64,000 bases of DNA from Niveispirillum sp943370215 (GTDB taxonomy: Bacteria > Pseudomonadota > Alphaproteobacteria > Azospirillales > Azospirillaceae): NCBI GenBank assembly GCA_943370215.1, contig CALRQC020000019.1:38654-102653 (forward strand), given 5' to 3'. The translations under genes were made by a program, and so were the position numbers. The notes under the pieces are model-generated. The model did no database searches and had not been told where the DNA came from. It saw nothing but the letters and a program-made list of their open reading frames with translations. Shown here piece after piece: positions 44,356 to 54,359 of the stretch (position 1 is its first letter; each line of letters opens with the position of its first letter).

Positions 44356-44865
44356 TTACCCGATCACCACCAGCCGATCCCCCGGCCGGGCCAGCCGCAG
44401 CAGCGACAGCATGTCCGACAGGGTCACCGCCACACAGCCGGCCGTGCCCTCATAGCCGGGGCGGGCCAGATGCAGGAAGACGGCACTGCCCAGGCCCGGC
44501 ACCGGCGGATCATCATTGTGCCCCAGCACCACCACGATGTCGTAGACAGGCTCCGCCAGCCACATTTTCTCATGCGAGGCAGCGAAGGGCAGGGTCACCG
44601 GGCGGTTATAATCCGGGTGGGCGGGATCATCGCACCAGCCATCCTCCGGCCGGATGGCGGCGATGGGCAGGCCCGTCTGTGGCAGGGGCAGCCGGTCGGC
44701 CCGGTAGAAGACCTGACGCAGGGCAAAGGCCCCGACCGGCGTGGCCCCGTCCCCTTCCCGCTTGTCGGCGCGGATGCCATTGCGCCCCACGGCACAGCGC
44801 GCCCGCCCACCCGGCCAGAATAGCTGATAGCTGCCGTCAGGAGCCTGATCGACCAGCAGGTCCAT
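44356..44865 (-). CDS. L,D-transpeptidase family (YkuD) protein
   Basis: A 169-residue YkuD-domain protein whose active site HLARPGYEGTAGCVAV carries the catalytic Cys near 143. Such enzymes crosslink peptidoglycan or attach lipoproteins to it. It has no recognisable signal peptide, as in several short alphaproteobacterial members. The gene lies 12 bases after the LpoA-like gene, so both probably act in the cell wall. Confidence 0.85.
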   Translation of the reverse strand: MDLLVDQAPDGSYQLFWPGGRARCAVGRNGIRADKREGDGATPVGAFALRQVFYRADRLPLPQTGLPIAAIRPEDGWCDDPAHPDYNRPVTLPFAASHEKMWLAEPVYDIVVVLGHNDDPPVPGLGSAVFLHLARPGYEGTAGCVAVTLSDMLSLLRLARPGDRLVVIG

Positions 44866-44877
44866 GGTTGCCCCCGA

Positions 44878-46224
44878 TCAGGAAGACGGCGTGGGCTGGA
44901 AGCTGGTGGGGGCGGGATCGACCAGATTGGACCCAGTGCGCGTCACCTCCATCACCGCCAGCCCGCGTTCGGAGACACCAGCCGGCAGCAGACGGAAAAT
45001 CCCTTCCACACCGGCAAAGCCGTTGGGATTGGTCAGGGCCGCCTGATCAAAGCCATCCCGCCCGCCGGCCTTGGCCAGCACGGCCGCCAGGGCCGTGGCA
45101 TCATAGGCCAGCGTGGCCAGGCGGTGCGGCTTGTAGCCATAGAGTCCCTGGAAACGCTGCTCGAAGGCCTGACGGCCTTCCGACGGCGGGGCGGCGTACC
45201 AGCCGCCGATCAGCGCCGGCTCCCGGCCCAGCCCGCCTTCATCCCACAGGCCAGTGCCCAACAGGCGGGCCGGCGCGGGATCAATATCGAAGAAAGGGAA
45301 CAGAGAGGCGATTTCGCGCAGCTTGGTCCCGCCTTCGGCGATCAGCACGGCATCGAACGGCATTTCCCCGAACGTGTCGGCATTGGAAAGGCGGCGCAGG
45401 GTTGTCTGCGACTCCGTATCCCCCGACCCGTGCAGGCGCGACCGTTCGGAAGCCAGCGCCGCCTTGCGCCCATCATAATTGGACAGGCGGCGCACCACGC
45501 TGGTCATGTCCGGGGTGCCGGGGGCATAGCGTTCCACCCGCGTCACCTGCCCGCCCACGGCGGCGGCGGCCTCCGTCAGCGCCTTCAGCGTGGCATCGCC
45601 ATAGGGGGTGGAAGGGGCCAGCAAGCCAAAGCGCAGGGCCCCCCGGGTTGCCGCCATGCTGACGACGCGGCGCACCTGTTCCTGCGGCTGGAAGCCCAGC
45701 ACCCAGAGGCCGCCACCGGCGACATTCCAGTCAGAGGAGAAGCTGACCACCGGCACCGGCCGGCCGGCCTGGGCCAGTACCGGCTTCACCGCACTGGCCT
45801 GTGGCGCGAACAGGGGCCCCAGAATCAGGCTGGCCCCTTCATCGATGGCGCCCTTGGCGGCGGCGGCAGCGGCGGCGGGCTCCCCCTTGCTGTCGCGCGG
45901 CATCAGCACGAATTTGTCATCACCCAGATCGAACAGGGCCATCTGGGCGGCATCCAACATGCTCTGCCCGATGGCAGCGCTGGCGCCGGACAGCGGCAGC
46001 AACAGCGCCACCCGCACCTTGTCATCCTGGGGCAAGGGGGCCGCGGTGGCCACCGGCGCAGGTGGGGGCGCCACCACGGGGGGCGGGGCTGCGATGACCG
46101 GGGCTTGCGGTGGCGGGGGTGGGGCCGTTACCGTGCTTGGACTGGCGCATCCCGCCAGTATGCCGGCGGTCAGGGCCAGCGCCGCCAGCGTCTTTGCCAT
46201 GCGGTGCCGTTTCTGCGCTGCCAT
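44878..46224 (-). CDS. Penicillin-binding protein activator (LpoA-like lipoprotein)
   Basis: A 448-residue lipoprotein: signal with LAGC, a long Pro/Ala linker (about 35-65), then a periplasmic-binding-protein-like domain starting VRVALLLPLSG, with SLILGPLFAPQASAV and PDMTSVVRRLSNYD. This is the LpoA C-terminal type that activates bifunctional PBPs; the N-terminal TPR half of E. coli LpoA is absent, as usual in alphaproteobacteria. It is divergent from rsmI, the conserved arrangement. ATG 46224 is chosen behind AAGGGG; ATG 46200 is an alternative. Confidence 0.87.
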   Translation of the reverse strand: MAAQKRHRMAKTLAALALTAGILAGCASPSTVTAPPPPPQAPVIAAPPPVVAPPPAPVATAAPLPQDDKVRVALLLPLSGASAAIGQSMLDAAQMALFDLGDDKFVLMPRDSKGEPAAAAAAAKGAIDEGASLILGPLFAPQASAVKPVLAQAGRPVPVVSFSSDWNVAGGGLWVLGFQPQEQVRRVVSMAATRGALRFGLLAPSTPYGDATLKALTEAAAAVGGQVTRVERYAPGTPDMTSVVRRLSNYDGRKAALASERSRLHGSGDTESQTTLRRLSNADTFGEMPFDAVLIAEGGTKLREIASLFPFFDIDPAPARLLGTGLWDEGGLGREPALIGGWYAAPPSEGRQAFEQRFQGLYGYKPHRLATLAYDATALAAVLAKAGGRDGFDQAALTNPNGFAGVEGIFRLLPAGVSERGLAVMEVTRTGSNLVDPAPTSFQPTPSS

Positions 46225-46255
46225 CCCGAACCCCTTCCTGCTTGAAAACCACGCC

Positions 46256-47212
46256 ATGGACGATGTCCCCGATACCGAACCGAACGACCTTGACGATACC
46301 GACGGGGAGGAATTCCCCGTGCCGGGCGAAGGTAGCGGGACCGGCCCGATCCGTAAACCGGCACCGGGCCTTTACATCGTCGCCACCCCTATCGGCAATG
46401 CCGGCGACATAACGCTGCGCGCACTGGCACTGTTGCGCGGCGTCGATGCCATCGCCTGCGAAGATACCCGCGTCACCGGAAAGCTGATGCGCCGATATGG
46501 CATTGCCACCCGGCTTGTTCCTTATCACGACCATAATGCGGCAAAGATGCGGCCGCAGTTGCTGGCACGCGTGGCCGAGGGGCAGGCCATCGCCCTGGTG
46601 TCGGATGCCGGCACGCCCCTGGTCAGCGATCCTGGTTTCAAGCTGGTGCGTGATGCCCGCGACCAGGGGCTGCCCGTCACCCATCTGCCCGGTGCCAATG
46701 CGGCCCTGACGGCGCTGGTACTGTCGGGCCTGCCCAGCGACCGTTTCCTGTTCGCCGGGTTCCCGCCGCCCAAATCCGCCGCCCGGCGGACCATGCTGGA
46801 GGAGTTCCGCACCCTGCAGGCGACGCTGATTTTCTACGAATCGGCGCAGCGTCTGGCGGAGATGCTGGGGGATGTCGCCGCCACCCTGGGCAGCCGTGAG
46901 GTGGCCGTGGCGCGGGAACTGACCAAGATGTTTGAGGAGGTGCGGCGTGGCCCGGTGGCCGAACTGGCCGCCCATTACACCGAAAACGGCCCGCCCAAGG
47001 GGGAGGTTGTCGTCGTTGTCGGCCCGCCCGCCGCCGATGCCGCCGCCACCGATGCCGCCGACCTGGACAGCCTGCTGACCCAGGCCCTGGCCGGCGGGAT
47101 GAGCGTGCGCGACGCCGCCGCCCATGTCGCCACCATCACCGGCCAGGCGAAAAAATCCGTCTATGCGCGGGCGCTCGAACTGGGGACGGGAGGCCGTGGG
47201 AAAAACCCGTAA
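46256..47212 (+). CDS. rsmI: 16S rRNA (cytidine1402-2'-O)-methyltransferase
   Basis: Methylates C1402 in the ribosomal P site. The core GLYIVATPIGNAGDITLRAL, EDTRVTGKLM, LVSDAGTPLVSDPG and FYESAQRL motifs are present. The 318-residue protein has an acidic N-terminal extension of about 35 residues. ATG 46256 lies next to the divergent lipoprotein gene. yraN overlaps its 3' end. Confidence 0.95.
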   Translation: MDDVPDTEPNDLDDTDGEEFPVPGEGSGTGPIRKPAPGLYIVATPIGNAGDITLRALALLRGVDAIACEDTRVTGKLMRRYGIATRLVPYHDHNAAKMRPQLLARVAEGQAIALVSDAGTPLVSDPGFKLVRDARDQGLPVTHLPGANAALTALVLSGLPSDRFLFAGFPPPKSAARRTMLEEFRTLQATLIFYESAQRLAEMLGDVAATLGSREVAVARELTKMFEEVRRGPVAELAAHYTENGPPKGEVVVVVGPPAADAAATDAADLDSLLTQALAGGMSVRDAAAHVATITGQAKKSVYARALELGTGGRGKNP

Positions 47213-47576
47213 CCGCATCGACCGCCGCCGGGCGGAACGGCTGGGCCGGCTGGCGGAACTGGCCTGCCGGCTGGTGCTGTGGCTGAAAGGCTATCGCATC
47301 CTGGCCACCCGCCTGCGCCTGCCGGTGGGGGAGATCGACATCATCGCCGCAAAGGGCCGGGTGCTGGCGGTGGTGGAAGTGAAGGCCAGGACCAGCCTGC
47401 CCCAGGCACTGGCGGCCCTGCCGCAGACAAGCTGGCGCCGCCGCCATGCCGCCATCAGCCATTTCGTGGCACGGCGGCCGCATCTGGGCCATCACGCCAT
47501 CCGCTTTGACCTGATGGTGGTGCTGCCCCGCCGCCTGCCCCGCCACATCAAGGATGTCTGGCGGCTGGAAAATTAA
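47196..47576 (+). CDS. YraN/UPF0102 endonuclease-like protein
   Basis: A 126-residue restriction-endonuclease-like fold protein: GRLAELACRLVLWLKGYRIL, then VGEIDIIAAKGRVLAVVEVKAR carrying the D-ExK-type residues. I choose GTG 47196, giving a normal family length; it overlaps rsmI by 17 bases. An earlier ATG at 47163 is possible. Role in DNA metabolism suspected but not established. Confidence 0.82.
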   Translation: MGKTRNRIDRRRAERLGRLAELACRLVLWLKGYRILATRLRLPVGEIDIIAAKGRVLAVVEVKARTSLPQALAALPQTSWRRRHAAISHFVARRPHLGHHAIRFDLMVVLPRRLPRHIKDVWRLEN

Positions 47577-47602
47577 CGGGCCATGACCCAAAGCGCCTGG
47601 GA

Positions 47603-49135
47603 TTACCCCGCCGCGCGAACCGGGATCGGTGCCCCTGCCTCTCCCCCGGCGCAACGGGGGAAGGTCAGGATGAAGCGCGTGCCCTGGCCCGATTCGGATT
47701 GCATCCGGATGGTGCCGCGCAAGGATTGCGTCACCAGATTATAGACAATGTGCAGTCCAAGCCCGCTGCCACCATGCGCGCGGTTGGTGGTGAAGAACGG
47801 ATCGAACAGTCGATCCTGATGTTCCGGCAACACGCCCTTGCCATCATCGGCAAAGACCAGTTCCACCTGATCGTCGCCCAGAATGCGCACATGGATGCTG
47901 ATATTGCCGGCACGGCCATCCGGGAAAGCGTGGACCACGGAATTGATCAGCAGGTTGGTGAGGATCTGCGACAACGCCCCCGGATAACTGTCCATCATCA
48001 GGCCCGGGGGGCAGCCGACGCTGATCTGGTGCGGTTCCTGGCGCAGACGTGGTGCCAGGCTCAGCAGCAACTCTTCGATATAGGCTCCCAGCTCGAATGG
48101 CCGGCGCTCATCACTGGCCTGATCCACCGCCACCTGTTTGAAGCTCTGCACCAGCCCGGCCGCACGGGCAACATTGGAAAGGATCAAGGTGGCCGTGTCG
48201 CGCAGGGTCTGCTGGTAATCGGCCAACTGGCTGCGGGTCAGCCGATTGCCGGCAACCACCTGATCCAGCCCATCCACACAATCACGCAGATGGGTGCCGG
48301 CGGTAACGGCAATGCCCATCGGCGTGTTCAACTCGTGCGCCACGCCGGCCACCAGACCGCCCAGGCTGGCCATCTTTTCGGCCTGGACCAGACTGTCCTT
48401 GGTCTCGATCAACTGGCGTTGCGCCTCCTCCAACTCCTCCACCTTGGTAGCCAGTTGGTCGCGTTGCAGGGCAATGATGGTTTCCCGGTGCAACAGTTCC
48501 ACATTGGCTTCCTCCAGCCGCCGCCGCTCCGCCTCCAACTGGCGGCGGCGGTGAAATTCCGACCGGCGCAAGGTGGCCAACTGATAGGCGGTGACAGCAC
48601 CGAAGATATTGGCCAGGGTCTGCATCACCGTGGCCGTTTCGATCTGTGAGGTCGTGGCCCCGCTATAAGGCATCACCAGCCAGAGATAGAGGGCACTGGC
48701 CGCCGCCCCCCACATGACCATCCAAACCCAGCGCGTGGGCAGGAACAGGTAATTCATCAGGACCACGATCATGACGAAGAAACTGACCGTGAAACCGACA
48801 TCATGCCGATCCACCCACAGCGCGACCATGGCGGTCATCGCCCAGATATAAGAGAGCAGGAACAGGGTGGCGCCATGGCGCAGGCCATAGGTGGCCGTGC
48901 GCGCAGGGATCAGCATCACCGCCAGAATCGTGACATAGACACCCAGACGCAGCGGCAGGAACAGGCTGAAAATGATGTCTCGCGGCAGATAGACGAAATC
49001 CAACGCCAGCGGCATGAGGTAGAAAAACATCAGGGCGACAAGGTTCATGCGCAGGGTCCGCACCTCCTGCACCATAATCGACTGGCGGAAGTCACGCTCC
49101 AAGGCGTGGTCCGCGAACCTTCCCCATTTATGCAT
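47603..49135 (-). CDS. Membrane sensor histidine kinase (tandem paralogue 1)
   Basis: A 510-residue kinase. The N-terminal region has about six hydrophobic segments (about 30-180), followed by a coiled coil (HRRRQLEAERRRLEEANVEL), a phosphoacceptor helix VAHELNTPMG (His near 267) and the ATPase domain with NLLINSVVHAF, FADDGKGV, FFTTN and GGSGLGLHI. ATG 49135 aligns with the paralogue start. No response regulator is nearby. The adjacent upstream gene is a clear full-length paralogue. Confidence 0.9.
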   Translation of the reverse strand: MHKWGRFADHALERDFRQSIMVQEVRTLRMNLVALMFFYLMPLALDFVYLPRDIIFSLFLPLRLGVYVTILAVMLIPARTATYGLRHGATLFLLSYIWAMTAMVALWVDRHDVGFTVSFFVMIVVLMNYLFLPTRWVWMVMWGAAASALYLWLVMPYSGATTSQIETATVMQTLANIFGAVTAYQLATLRRSEFHRRRQLEAERRRLEEANVELLHRETIIALQRDQLATKVEELEEAQRQLIETKDSLVQAEKMASLGGLVAGVAHELNTPMGIAVTAGTHLRDCVDGLDQVVAGNRLTRSQLADYQQTLRDTATLILSNVARAAGLVQSFKQVAVDQASDERRPFELGAYIEELLLSLAPRLRQEPHQISVGCPPGLMMDSYPGALSQILTNLLINSVVHAFPDGRAGNISIHVRILGDDQVELVFADDGKGVLPEHQDRLFDPFFTTNRAHGGSGLGLHIVYNLVTQSLRGTIRMQSESGQGTRFILTFPRCAGGEAGAPIPVRAAG

Positions 49136-49292
49136 CGCCCCCGGAACCTCGCCTCGGTTGGGAACCGGGGTCTCCCGGCTGCTTGCCCTGGCCACAGCAT
49201 GGCCGTGCCCAATTTAAACGCAGTGGGTGGCGGCGGCAATAGAGGCTCAACCTACACCAGCGGCAGGGTATATCCTATCAACCGATGACAGA

Positions 49293-50798
49293 TCAGACCG
49301 ATACCGTCTCCTCTGTCGCCCTCGCCACACCGCGCGGCATGATCAAGGTGAAGTAGGTGCCCTCCCCCACGGTGGAGCGGACGCGGATGCTGCCACCCAG
49401 CGTCTGCGTCACCAGATTATAGACGATATGCAATCCCAACCCGCTGCCGCCCTGCGCCCGGTTGGTGGTGAAGAACGGATCAAACAGCCGATCCAGATGG
49501 TTGGGCGGCACGCCCTTGCCATTATCGGCAAAGACAAGCTCCACCTGATCCCCGGGGAGCGGCCGGGCCTGGATGCTGATCAGGCCCGGCCGCCCCGCCG
49601 GAAAGGCATGGACCAGCGCATTCAGCAGCAGATTTGTCAGCACCTGCGACAAGGCGCCCGGATAGCTGTCCATCACCAGCGTCGGGTCACAATCCACGAC
49701 CAGTTCATGGGGCTCATTACGCAAGCGCGGGGCCAGGCTGTGCAGCACTTCCTCGATATAGGGGCCGAGCGGGAAAAGCCGCCGCTCGGCACTGGCCTGA
49801 TCCACGGCCACCTGTTTGAAGCTCTGCACCAGACTGGCGGCACGGCGGATATTGGACAAGATCAGGTCCGCACTGTCGCGCAGGGTCTCCTGATACTCAG
49901 CCAGCCGGCTGCGGGTCAGCCTGCCATCAGCCACCGTCTGATCCAGGCCTTTCAGGTTGTCGCACAGATGGGTGCCGGCGGTCAGGGCGATGCCCATGGG
50001 GGTGTTCAACTCATGCGCCACCCCAGCCACCAGCCCGCCCAGGCTGGCCATCTTCTCCGCCTGGACCAGACTGTCCTTGGTTTCGATCAGTTGGCGATGG
50101 GCCTCCCCCAGTTCCACCACCTGGGCGGCCAACTGATCGCGTTGATCGGCAATGATCGTCTCCCGCCGGCGCAGTTCCTCATTCGCCTCCTCCAACTGGC
50201 GTTGGCGCAGAAACTCTGCCCGGCGGATGGTGGCCAACTGATGGGCGGTGAAGGCGCCGAAAATATTGGCCAGTATATGCATGACAACAGCCGTCTGAAT
50301 CTGGAACGGCGTCGCCCCGGATTGCGGCATGATCAGCGCAACATAAATAAAACTGGCCGACACTCCCCAGGCCAGCATCCAGGTCCAGCGCGTGGGCAGG
50401 AACAGATAGTTCATCAGCACCACGACGGAGATGAAGAAGCCGACGGTGACGCCAACCCCCATCACATCCACCCATAAAGGCGGCGTGGCCGTCAGCAGCC
50501 AGACATAGGAGAGCACCACCATGATGCAGACATGCCGCACCGTATAGGTGGAAGGCCGCACCGGCAGCAGCAGGATCAAGATCAGAAAGGGGAACAGGGC
50601 CAGACGCAGCGGCAGATAGACGCCAAGCACCATGCCCTGCGGCATGTAGTAGAAATCCAGCGTCATCGGCAACAGACGCAGCACCATCAGCGCAATCAGA
50701 TTGATGCGCAGGCTCCGCACCTCGCGGGCCATGACGGAGAGGCGGAAATCCCGCTCCATCACAGGATCGATGAAGCGCCCCCATCGCTGCGTCGACAC
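49293..50798 (-). CDS. Membrane sensor histidine kinase (tandem paralogue 2)
   Basis: A 501-residue kinase with the same architecture as its neighbour: multi-helix membrane sensor, coiled coil, VAHELNTPMG (His near 261), then ATPase domain with NLLLNALVHAF, FADNGKGV and GGSGLGLHI. GTG 50798 has GGAGGGG nine bases upstream. The two proteins align from the first residues (WGRF..ERDFR) to the end, so they arose by tandem duplication. The most different parts are in the membrane region and coiled coil. Confidence 0.9.
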   Translation of the reverse strand: MSTQRWGRFIDPVMERDFRLSVMAREVRSLRINLIALMVLRLLPMTLDFYYMPQGMVLGVYLPLRLALFPFLILILLLPVRPSTYTVRHVCIMVVLSYVWLLTATPPLWVDVMGVGVTVGFFISVVVLMNYLFLPTRWTWMLAWGVSASFIYVALIMPQSGATPFQIQTAVVMHILANIFGAFTAHQLATIRRAEFLRQRQLEEANEELRRRETIIADQRDQLAAQVVELGEAHRQLIETKDSLVQAEKMASLGGLVAGVAHELNTPMGIALTAGTHLCDNLKGLDQTVADGRLTRSRLAEYQETLRDSADLILSNIRRAASLVQSFKQVAVDQASAERRLFPLGPYIEEVLHSLAPRLRNEPHELVVDCDPTLVMDSYPGALSQVLTNLLLNALVHAFPAGRPGLISIQARPLPGDQVELVFADNGKGVPPNHLDRLFDPFFTTNRAQGGSGLGLHIVYNLVTQTLGGSIRVRSTVGEGTYFTLIMPRGVARATEETVSV

Positions 50799-50908
50799 CG
50801 GCGCCCACCCCTCCCGAGTTCAGTTGCCTATACTCTATGCAAAAATGACGGGTACGGCAACGGCATCGCAACCATTACCCGCACCCGCCAACATCAAAAC
50901 AACCGAAA

Positions 50909-52276
50909 TTAATAGGCGTAGGCGTCATAGAGGGGATCGACGGATCGCGCCCATTCCGTCTCGTACCGCTCCAGCAGTTCCGTCGCCAGGGTGCGGCCGG
51001 TTTCGGCGATGGCGACCAGCGGTTCGATGAAATGGCTTTCATCATCGCCCATGCCGGCGGTGCGGGCCCGGTTGCGCAGGCCTTCCCGCGCGATCTCCAC
51101 CACCTGCCGGGCGATGGGCTGCAGCGTACCGCCCTGGAAGGGGGTGTCCAGGCCCAGGCGCGGCACGTCGCGGCGCAAACCCGCACGGTCTTCGCTGCTC
51201 CACCCCTTCACCAGATCCCAGGCGGCATCCAGTGCTGTGCTGTCATACAGCAAGCCCACCCACAGGGCCGGCAGGGCACAGAGCCGGCCCCAGGGGCCGG
51301 CATCGGCACCGCGCATTTCCAGATATTTCTTCAACCGCACTTCCGGGAACATGGTGGTCATATGGTCCGACCAGTCCGTCATCAGCGGCAATTCGCCCGG
51401 CAGGATGGACAGGCGGCCATCGAGAAAATCGCGGAAGGACAGGCCGGACGCATCCAGATACTGCCCATCGCGGTAGGCGAAATACATCGGCACATCCAGC
51501 GCATAATCCACATAGCGCTCGAACCCGAATCCATCCTCGAACACGAAAGGCAGGTCGCCGGTGCGGTCGGGGTCGGTATCGGTCCAGATATGGGAACGGA
51601 AGGACTGGAAGCCGTTGGGCTTGCCCTCCGTGAAGGGGCTGGCGGCGAACAGGGCGGTGGCGACGGGCTGCAGGGCCAGCGACACCCGGAACTTCTTCAC
51701 CATGTCCGCTTCGGAGGCGAAATCCAGGTTCACCTGCACGGTGCAGGTGCGGGTCATCATGTCCAGGCCCAGGCCGCCGCGCTTGGGCATATAGTCGCCC
51801 ATGATCTTGTAGCGGCCCTTGGGCATCCAGGGGATATCGGCCCGCTGCCATTTCGGGTTGAAGCCCAGCCCCAGCATCCCGAAGCCCAGGTCGCGCCCGA
51901 TGGCGCGCACCTCGGCCAGATGCTGGCCCACCTCCGCACAGGTTTCATGGATGGTGTTCAGCGGGGCGCCCGACAGTTCGAACTGGCCACCCGGTTCCAG
52001 GCTGATATTGGCCATGCCCTTGGTCAGCGCGATGGTATTCTCCCCCTCGCGCACCGGCTCCCAGCCGAATCGGCGTTCAAACTCGCCCAGGATGGCGCCG
52101 ATGCCGCCCGGCCCCGCATAGGGAACCGGGGCCTTGTCGGCCAGACGGAAGACGAACTTCTCATGCTCCGTACCGATGCGCCAATCGGCCACCGGTTTAC
52201 AGCCACTTTCCAGATATTCGACCAGTTGCCGGCGGTCGGTGATCGGTGCGCCGCGAGAGGACGGGGGTGCGGACAT
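50909..52276 (-). CDS. gshA: Glutamate-cysteine ligase (plant/alphaproteobacterial type)
   Basis: First enzyme of glutathione synthesis. The 455-residue protein has IGTEHEKFVF near 34, ISLEPGGQFELSG, and RTCTVQVNLDF, characteristic of the GCS2-type ligase of plants and alphaproteobacteria. It lies 88 bases downstream of rsmE on the minus strand. gshB is not in the window. Glutathione made here would serve the GST encoded near 12 kb. Confidence 0.95.
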   Translation of the reverse strand: MSAPPSSRGAPITDRRQLVEYLESGCKPVADWRIGTEHEKFVFRLADKAPVPYAGPGGIGAILGEFERRFGWEPVREGENTIALTKGMANISLEPGGQFELSGAPLNTIHETCAEVGQHLAEVRAIGRDLGFGMLGLGFNPKWQRADIPWMPKGRYKIMGDYMPKRGGLGLDMMTRTCTVQVNLDFASEADMVKKFRVSLALQPVATALFAASPFTEGKPNGFQSFRSHIWTDTDPDRTGDLPFVFEDGFGFERYVDYALDVPMYFAYRDGQYLDASGLSFRDFLDGRLSILPGELPLMTDWSDHMTTMFPEVRLKKYLEMRGADAGPWGRLCALPALWVGLLYDSTALDAAWDLVKGWSSEDRAGLRRDVPRLGLDTPFQGGTLQPIARQVVEIAREGLRNRARTAGMGDDESHFIEPLVAIAETGRTLATELLERYETEWARSVDPLYDAYAY

Positions 52277-52363
52277 GAACGAATATCCTTAAAAACAAAG
52301 AGACAATACAGAAACAACACAGATGAGGGGCGGGGAAGCCCCACAGGAGAGGTCGGCCAGAGA

Positions 52364-53149
52364 TCAGCCGCGGTTGGGCGGACGGGCATCCTGTCCACCC
52401 TGCTGCCAGTCGCCCGCCACCGCCTGCCAGGTGGCAAGCACGGCAAAGGCAGCCGTATCGGCACGCAGAATACGCGGACCCAGGCCGATCGGCACCACAA
52501 AAGCCATGCGGTACAACAGCGCCAGTTCCGGTGGATCGAAGCCCCCCTCCGGTCCGACCAGGAATGCGGCGGGTGCGGTGGCGTGCGCTGTGATGGCGGT
52601 CACCAGCGGTTGCGCCACCCCGCTTTCCGCCGCCAGATACAGGCGCCGGTCGTCATCCCAGCCGGACAGCAGCTTGGCCAGTTCAACCGGCTCCACCACC
52701 TCGGGCACATCTAGCCGCTCGCATTGTTCGGCGGCTTCCACCGCATTGGCGCGCAACCGTTCCAGGTTGACGCGCCCCACATCGCCCCGGCGGGTGAAGA
52801 CGGGGATCAACCGGGACACACCCAGTTCCACCGCCTTTTCCACCACATATTCGGTGCGCCCGCCCTTCAGCGGCGCAAAGGCCAGCCAGGGGCCGGCGGC
52901 GGGATCTGCCGGTGCCGGCCGGGTCTGGCGTTCCACCGTCAGCGTACCGGCGGATTTGCCCAGCGTGTCGATCCGGGCCAGAAATTCCCCGTCCCGCCCG
53001 TTGAAGGCCAGCACCCCATCCCCCGGCCCCTGGCGCAGCACCGCGCGCAGATAATGCGCCCGCCCGCCATCCAGCGGGGCCGATGCGCCGGCCGACAGCG
53101 GCGCATCGATGAACAGGCGGGTACGGGGCAGCGGCTGATCCTGGGTCAT
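52364..53149 (-). CDS. rsmE: 16S rRNA (uracil1498-N3)-methyltransferase
   Basis: Methylates U1498 in the 30S subunit. A SPOUT-fold protein of 261 residues with an N-terminal PUA-like domain (RAHYLRAVLR), then EKAVELGVSRLIPVFTRR and the SAM knot FLVGPEGGFDPPEL and LGPRILRADTAAFAVL. ATG 53149 gives the family start; the upstream frame is not family-like. It is divergent from ubiA. Confidence 0.95.
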   Translation of the reverse strand: MTQDQPLPRTRLFIDAPLSAGASAPLDGGRAHYLRAVLRQGPGDGVLAFNGRDGEFLARIDTLGKSAGTLTVERQTRPAPADPAAGPWLAFAPLKGGRTEYVVEKAVELGVSRLIPVFTRRGDVGRVNLERLRANAVEAAEQCERLDVPEVVEPVELAKLLSGWDDDRRLYLAAESGVAQPLVTAITAHATAPAAFLVGPEGGFDPPELALLYRMAFVVPIGLGPRILRADTAAFAVLATWQAVAGDWQQGGQDARPPNRG

Positions 53150-53297
53150 GGGCACCGGGCGGGTGTGGAAATGTGGCTGACAGAGATAGACGAGCCACCC
53201 CCGCTGCACCAGTACCGGCGGCAAATGCCACCAATACGCTTGGCGCCGTATCCGGCAAACGGTTGCACCTTTGCCTATGGGGCGCATCGGGGGTAGG

Positions 53298-54359
53298 ATG
53301 CGCGCCATCATGACCGATATTCCGCGTCAGGCCGGTGGCCATACCGATATTCGCAGGGGGGACTGGATCGACCGGCTGTTGCCGGCCGGCTGGCGCCCCT
53401 ATGCGCGGCTGGCCCGGCTGGACCGGCCGATCGGCACCTGGCTGCTGCTGCTGCCCTGCTGGTGGTCCATCGCCCTGGCCGCCCCCGCGGGTTCCTGGCC
53501 GGATTTCTGGCTGATGGCCCTGTTCGGGATCGGTGCCGTGGTGATGCGCGGGGCCGGCTGCACCATCAATGATATCATCGACCATAAGCTGGATGCCCAG
53601 GTGGAGCGCACCCGCGTGCGCCCCATCCCCAGCGGGCAGGTCAGCCTGTTGCAGGCCTTCCTGTTCTTGGGCGCGCAATGCCTGGTCGGGCTGCTGATCC
53701 TGGTGCAACTAAACCTGTTCTCCATCCTGCTGGGGGCGGCCTCGCTGATCCTGGTCGGCCTCTACCCATTGATGAAGCGGGTGACATGGTGGCCGCAGGC
53801 GTTTCTGGGCCTGACCTTCAACTGGGGCGCCCTGCTGGGCTGGGCCGCCGTGCGGGGCAGCATCGATTGGCCGGCCCTGCTGCTCTATGCCGGGGGCATC
53901 CTCTGGACGCTGGGCTATGACACGGTTTATGCCCACCAGGACCGGCGGGATGATGAACAGGTCGGCATCAAATCCACCGCCCGCCTGTTCGCCGCCGATT
54001 CGCGGCGCTGGGTGGGCGGTTTCTATGCCGGGGCCTTTTGCCTGTGGGTGCTGGCGCTGACGCCGTTGACCATGGGCTGGACCGTGCTGGTGCCACTGGC
54101 CGCCACGGCCGGGCTGATGCTGGTGCAGGTGCGCGGCTGGGAGATGGATGACCCGGCGGACAGCCTGTCCACCTTCCGCGCCGCCCGTTTCACCGGCTGG
54201 ACCCTGCTGATCGCCATCATGGCCGGTATCGCCGCCATGCCGCCCGGCAGCCATGGCGGTGGCGGCAGTGGCGGGATACAGTTCAACAGCCTGCCCAAGC
54301 CCCAGATGCAGCACCAGATGCTGAGATTGGCCGATTTTGCGCCCGATAACCGCCGCTGA
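53298..54359 (+). CDS. ubiA: 4-hydroxybenzoate polyprenyltransferase
   Basis: Integral membrane enzyme attaching the polyprenyl chain to 4-hydroxybenzoate in ubiquinone synthesis. The first Asp motif NDIIDHKLDAQVERTRVRP and the second YAHQDRRDDEQ coordinate Mg-diphosphate; about eight to nine membrane helices are visible. The start is uncertain: ATG 53298 follows GGGGGTAGG closely, and ATG 53310 is the alternative. The C-terminal 50 residues are an unusual Gly/Gln-rich tail. Confidence 0.93.
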   Translation: MRAIMTDIPRQAGGHTDIRRGDWIDRLLPAGWRPYARLARLDRPIGTWLLLLPCWWSIALAAPAGSWPDFWLMALFGIGAVVMRGAGCTINDIIDHKLDAQVERTRVRPIPSGQVSLLQAFLFLGAQCLVGLLILVQLNLFSILLGAASLILVGLYPLMKRVTWWPQAFLGLTFNWGALLGWAAVRGSIDWPALLLYAGGILWTLGYDTVYAHQDRRDDEQVGIKSTARLFAADSRRWVGGFYAGAFCLWVLALTPLTMGWTVLVPLAATAGLMLVQVRGWEMDDPADSLSTFRAARFTGWTLLIAIMAGIAAMPPGSHGGGGSGGIQFNSLPKPQMQHQMLRLADFAPDNRR

